Translations under genes and position numbers: made by a program
Shown: positions 62,221 through 64,000 of the stretch, piece after piece
Position numbering within the stretch: the first letter of the stretch is position 1
How the letters are laid out: every line of letters begins with the position of its first letter
The notes under the pieces: generated by a model
Database searches by the model: none
Told to the model about the DNA's origin: nothing
The model's input: only the letters and a program-made list of their open reading frames with translations
Assembly (NCBI GenBank): GCA_003993805.1
Contig: RSEF01000002.1
Location: forward strand, 96,426,268-96,490,267
Origin: Himantopus leucocephalus
Lineage: Eukaryota; Chordata; Aves; Charadriiformes; Recurvirostridae
Direction of reading: 5' to 3'
Length of the DNA: 64,000 nucleotides

Positions 62221-62255
62221 ACATACATATATATATACACACACACACACAATAT
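62221..62255. repeat. AT/AC dinucleotide microsatellite
   Basis: A (TA)n block passes directly into (CA)n, then AT-rich sequence. Likely length-polymorphic. Confidence 0.85.
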
Positions 62256-63097
62256 ACAATATGAAATCATTGGTATTATACAATACAAAAATCAATTTTC
62301 CTTGGAAATAGAGAGGTGGATGAAAGAAGCAGAGTCTATCTCGTCAGTTTAGATTACTTCCTATTCCCTTCTTTTGTACTATGTGTGCACTAGATCATCC
62401 CTATAAACTTCCCTGTCCACTATGAGTGAACTCCTAGGACAGCAAGGACACACTATAAGCAGTACCATCCAGAGCGGCTTACATAAAAGAATGTGCTAAT
62501 AATCAAAGATCTTACCTAGCCAGGCATGTTACATCAAATTTCATCAGATCTTAACACAGCAGTAGGTATAGCACACAACAGAAATACAGGAACTTACGGG
62601 TGACCAGCTGAAGCATAGGACAACTACACAGAAAAGGGGAAGCTGGTCAAAAATAAGTTAAAAGAAGTAACTGAAAGGGTAAAGTGTTCATTGGTGGTAC
62701 AAAACAACACATCACATTAGGGAATAAAGAGAAGTGACAAGACACATATCAAAAAAAGATTCTGAAAAGAAAAAAAATCCAGTATGACTCAGCAACTGAT
62801 TAAAGATAGCAATTAGAACGAAAAGACTTTTTTTAAAAAAAAATGTTCTCTCACAGAAAACAGAGAAGACAGACAAGTTAAAACACAACCATAAGGTGGC
62901 AAGCCAAAGCAAGAAACAGTAACTTGTTAAAACTAGAAGCTTTTCAAACACATCAAAAGAAAGATGACTAAGAAAGATCAGGCCACTCAACCCGGCAGAG
63001 GGTAAAAGCCTGACTGCCATTCGAGAACCAATGCCAGATTTAAATAACTTCTCCTAAATAATGGTCCCCAAACAAGCTGAAGGAGCCTAGCCAAAGA

Positions 63098-63146
63098 GAA
63101 ATTTAAAAAACCCACAAAAAACAACAAACCACCAAAACCAAACTTA
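63098..63146 (+). repeat. A/C-rich low-complexity tract (LPCAT1 intron)
   Basis: A fourth short A/C-dominated tract on the plus strand. Confidence 0.7.
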
Positions 63147-64000
63147 TGATACAGAACAAATTCCAAACAAAAGCAGGGATCATGCCCAGTGTCAAAACAT
63201 ACATGAAGCAAGATGCTTTTATCCTTCTTAATCCTCTCTTGCTCACCTGTTGGCCATTTTCCAGCCTTTGGACTTCCAAAAAAAGCAAAATGATCTGAAA
63301 CTGTGTTTATATATGCATACAGACTTTCAGAATTACAAAAATCAGAAGAATGAGAAGGAACGACTTTTGCTCACAGTAAAGTTCAGTCATAGGATCAACC
63401 AAGGCCAGATAAACTAGAGTTCAAGGATCTCTTGAGTTCAGAAGATAAATCACAAGCTGTATAGTGCTAGCAGTTTAATGCAAAAGGACCTTGGATTTCA
63501 GCTCAGAGTGTTGAAGAAACTGAAGCTGGGGAACATATAAAGTTCATTATTTGTGCTAAGACTTGTGAATTTTTCAATTTCTTGGAATAAAGACTGGCAT
63601 ACTAGAGTTCACTGGAAAGCCTGGGTACAACTGCAACTCACAGGATTTTCTAGAGAACCGATTACCAAACTACTACAACTCATCTCCAGGGCAATCTTCC
63701 TCTACTTCAATTCAACTGCTAGNAAAAAAAAAAAAAAAAAAAGATCATTTCAATTTGAGATTTGAGATGCAAGTTGCAAGCGCAACCCAATGTTTTTAAC
63801 AAACTAGGAATGTAACAGCTTTTCCCATACCTTGATTTGGAAGCATTTTTCTTCCCCTTTTCTTCATACTACCTCCGCTTTCACAGTCAGTTAACCTGAT
63901 CTTGGCCTTTTCATTGTTCAGCAATTTTATATGGCCAGATGTGCACGTGTGGCTTGACATACTTAGTGACTTTCTCCCTCCTCACCCTCTCTGAAATGCT

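Larger units (their letters stand above)
60293..64000 (-). other. LPCAT1: LPCAT1 intron running off the right edge
   Basis: Expected to be intron because the 60,292 exon needs an upstream exon ending one base short of a codon boundary, and none was found. I looked for the expected preceding segment (family motifs YSPSEEE and NVRRVM) on the minus strand and did not see it. The stretch holds a microsatellite, an A/C-rich tract and a poly-A run with an ambiguous base. Confidence 0.75.

Noticed and set aside
63826..63945. Minus-strand exon-like stretch ending in AATCAAG|gtatgg
   Set aside because: The translation does not match LPCAT1 or any family I know, and its phase gives no join to the 60,292 exon.
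1..64000. tRNA, rRNA, microRNA hairpins or CRISPR arrays
   Set aside because: None was recognised by eye; tandem units found are few and without spacer structure. A covariance-model scan was not possible here.

Overview
This is a window of vertebrate nuclear DNA, most likely from a bird. Genes are split by long AT-rich introns with GT-AG splice sites. There is one sharp CpG island. The interspersed repeats are fragments of CR1 LINEs plus one solo LTR of an avian ERVL-like type. The two genes are recognised by their encoded proteins and their order: CLPTM1L and LPCAT1 are near neighbours on human 5p15.33, in the same relative order and orientation.

Layout. Positions 1 to about 2,700 are the 3' flank of CLPTM1L, with no gene seen. 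Positions 2,968 to 30,277 (minus strand) hold the whole CLPTM1L coding region in 17 exons. All 17 could be joined in phase, giving 1,635 nt and 544 residues plus stop. Its first exon lies in a CpG island (about 29,815-30,840) that carries YY1, ETS/GABP and GC-box motifs. Positions 30,841-42,574 hold no recognisable gene. They contain a CR1 LINE end, simple A/C-rich sequence, and presumably the 3' UTR of LPCAT1. From 42,575 to the right edge lies the 3' part of LPCAT1 (minus strand). Five coding exons are visible (60,292 down to 42,575). They encode the region from just before the EF hands to a C-terminal KKLN dilysine signal. The acyltransferase exons lie beyond the right edge.

The proteins. 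CLPTM1L is an ER multi-pass membrane protein implicated in GPI-anchor precursor scrambling. LPCAT1 is an ER lysophosphatidylcholine acyltransferase. Both act in ER lipid metabolism, but nothing in the sequence shows that they work together beyond conserved synteny.

Points of interest. SLC6A3 (dopamine transporter), which sits between these genes in human, is not visible in the 12-kb interval. A 21-bp tandem duplication copies the splice donor of CLPTM1L exon 2. An arginine-rich upstream ORF on a CGG repeat ends across the CLPTM1L start codon. A C28 run lies in CLPTM1L intron 8. A clean solo LTR with a 5-bp target-site duplication lies in an LPCAT1 intron. I found no clearly new biological system, no RNA gene and no CRISPR array.
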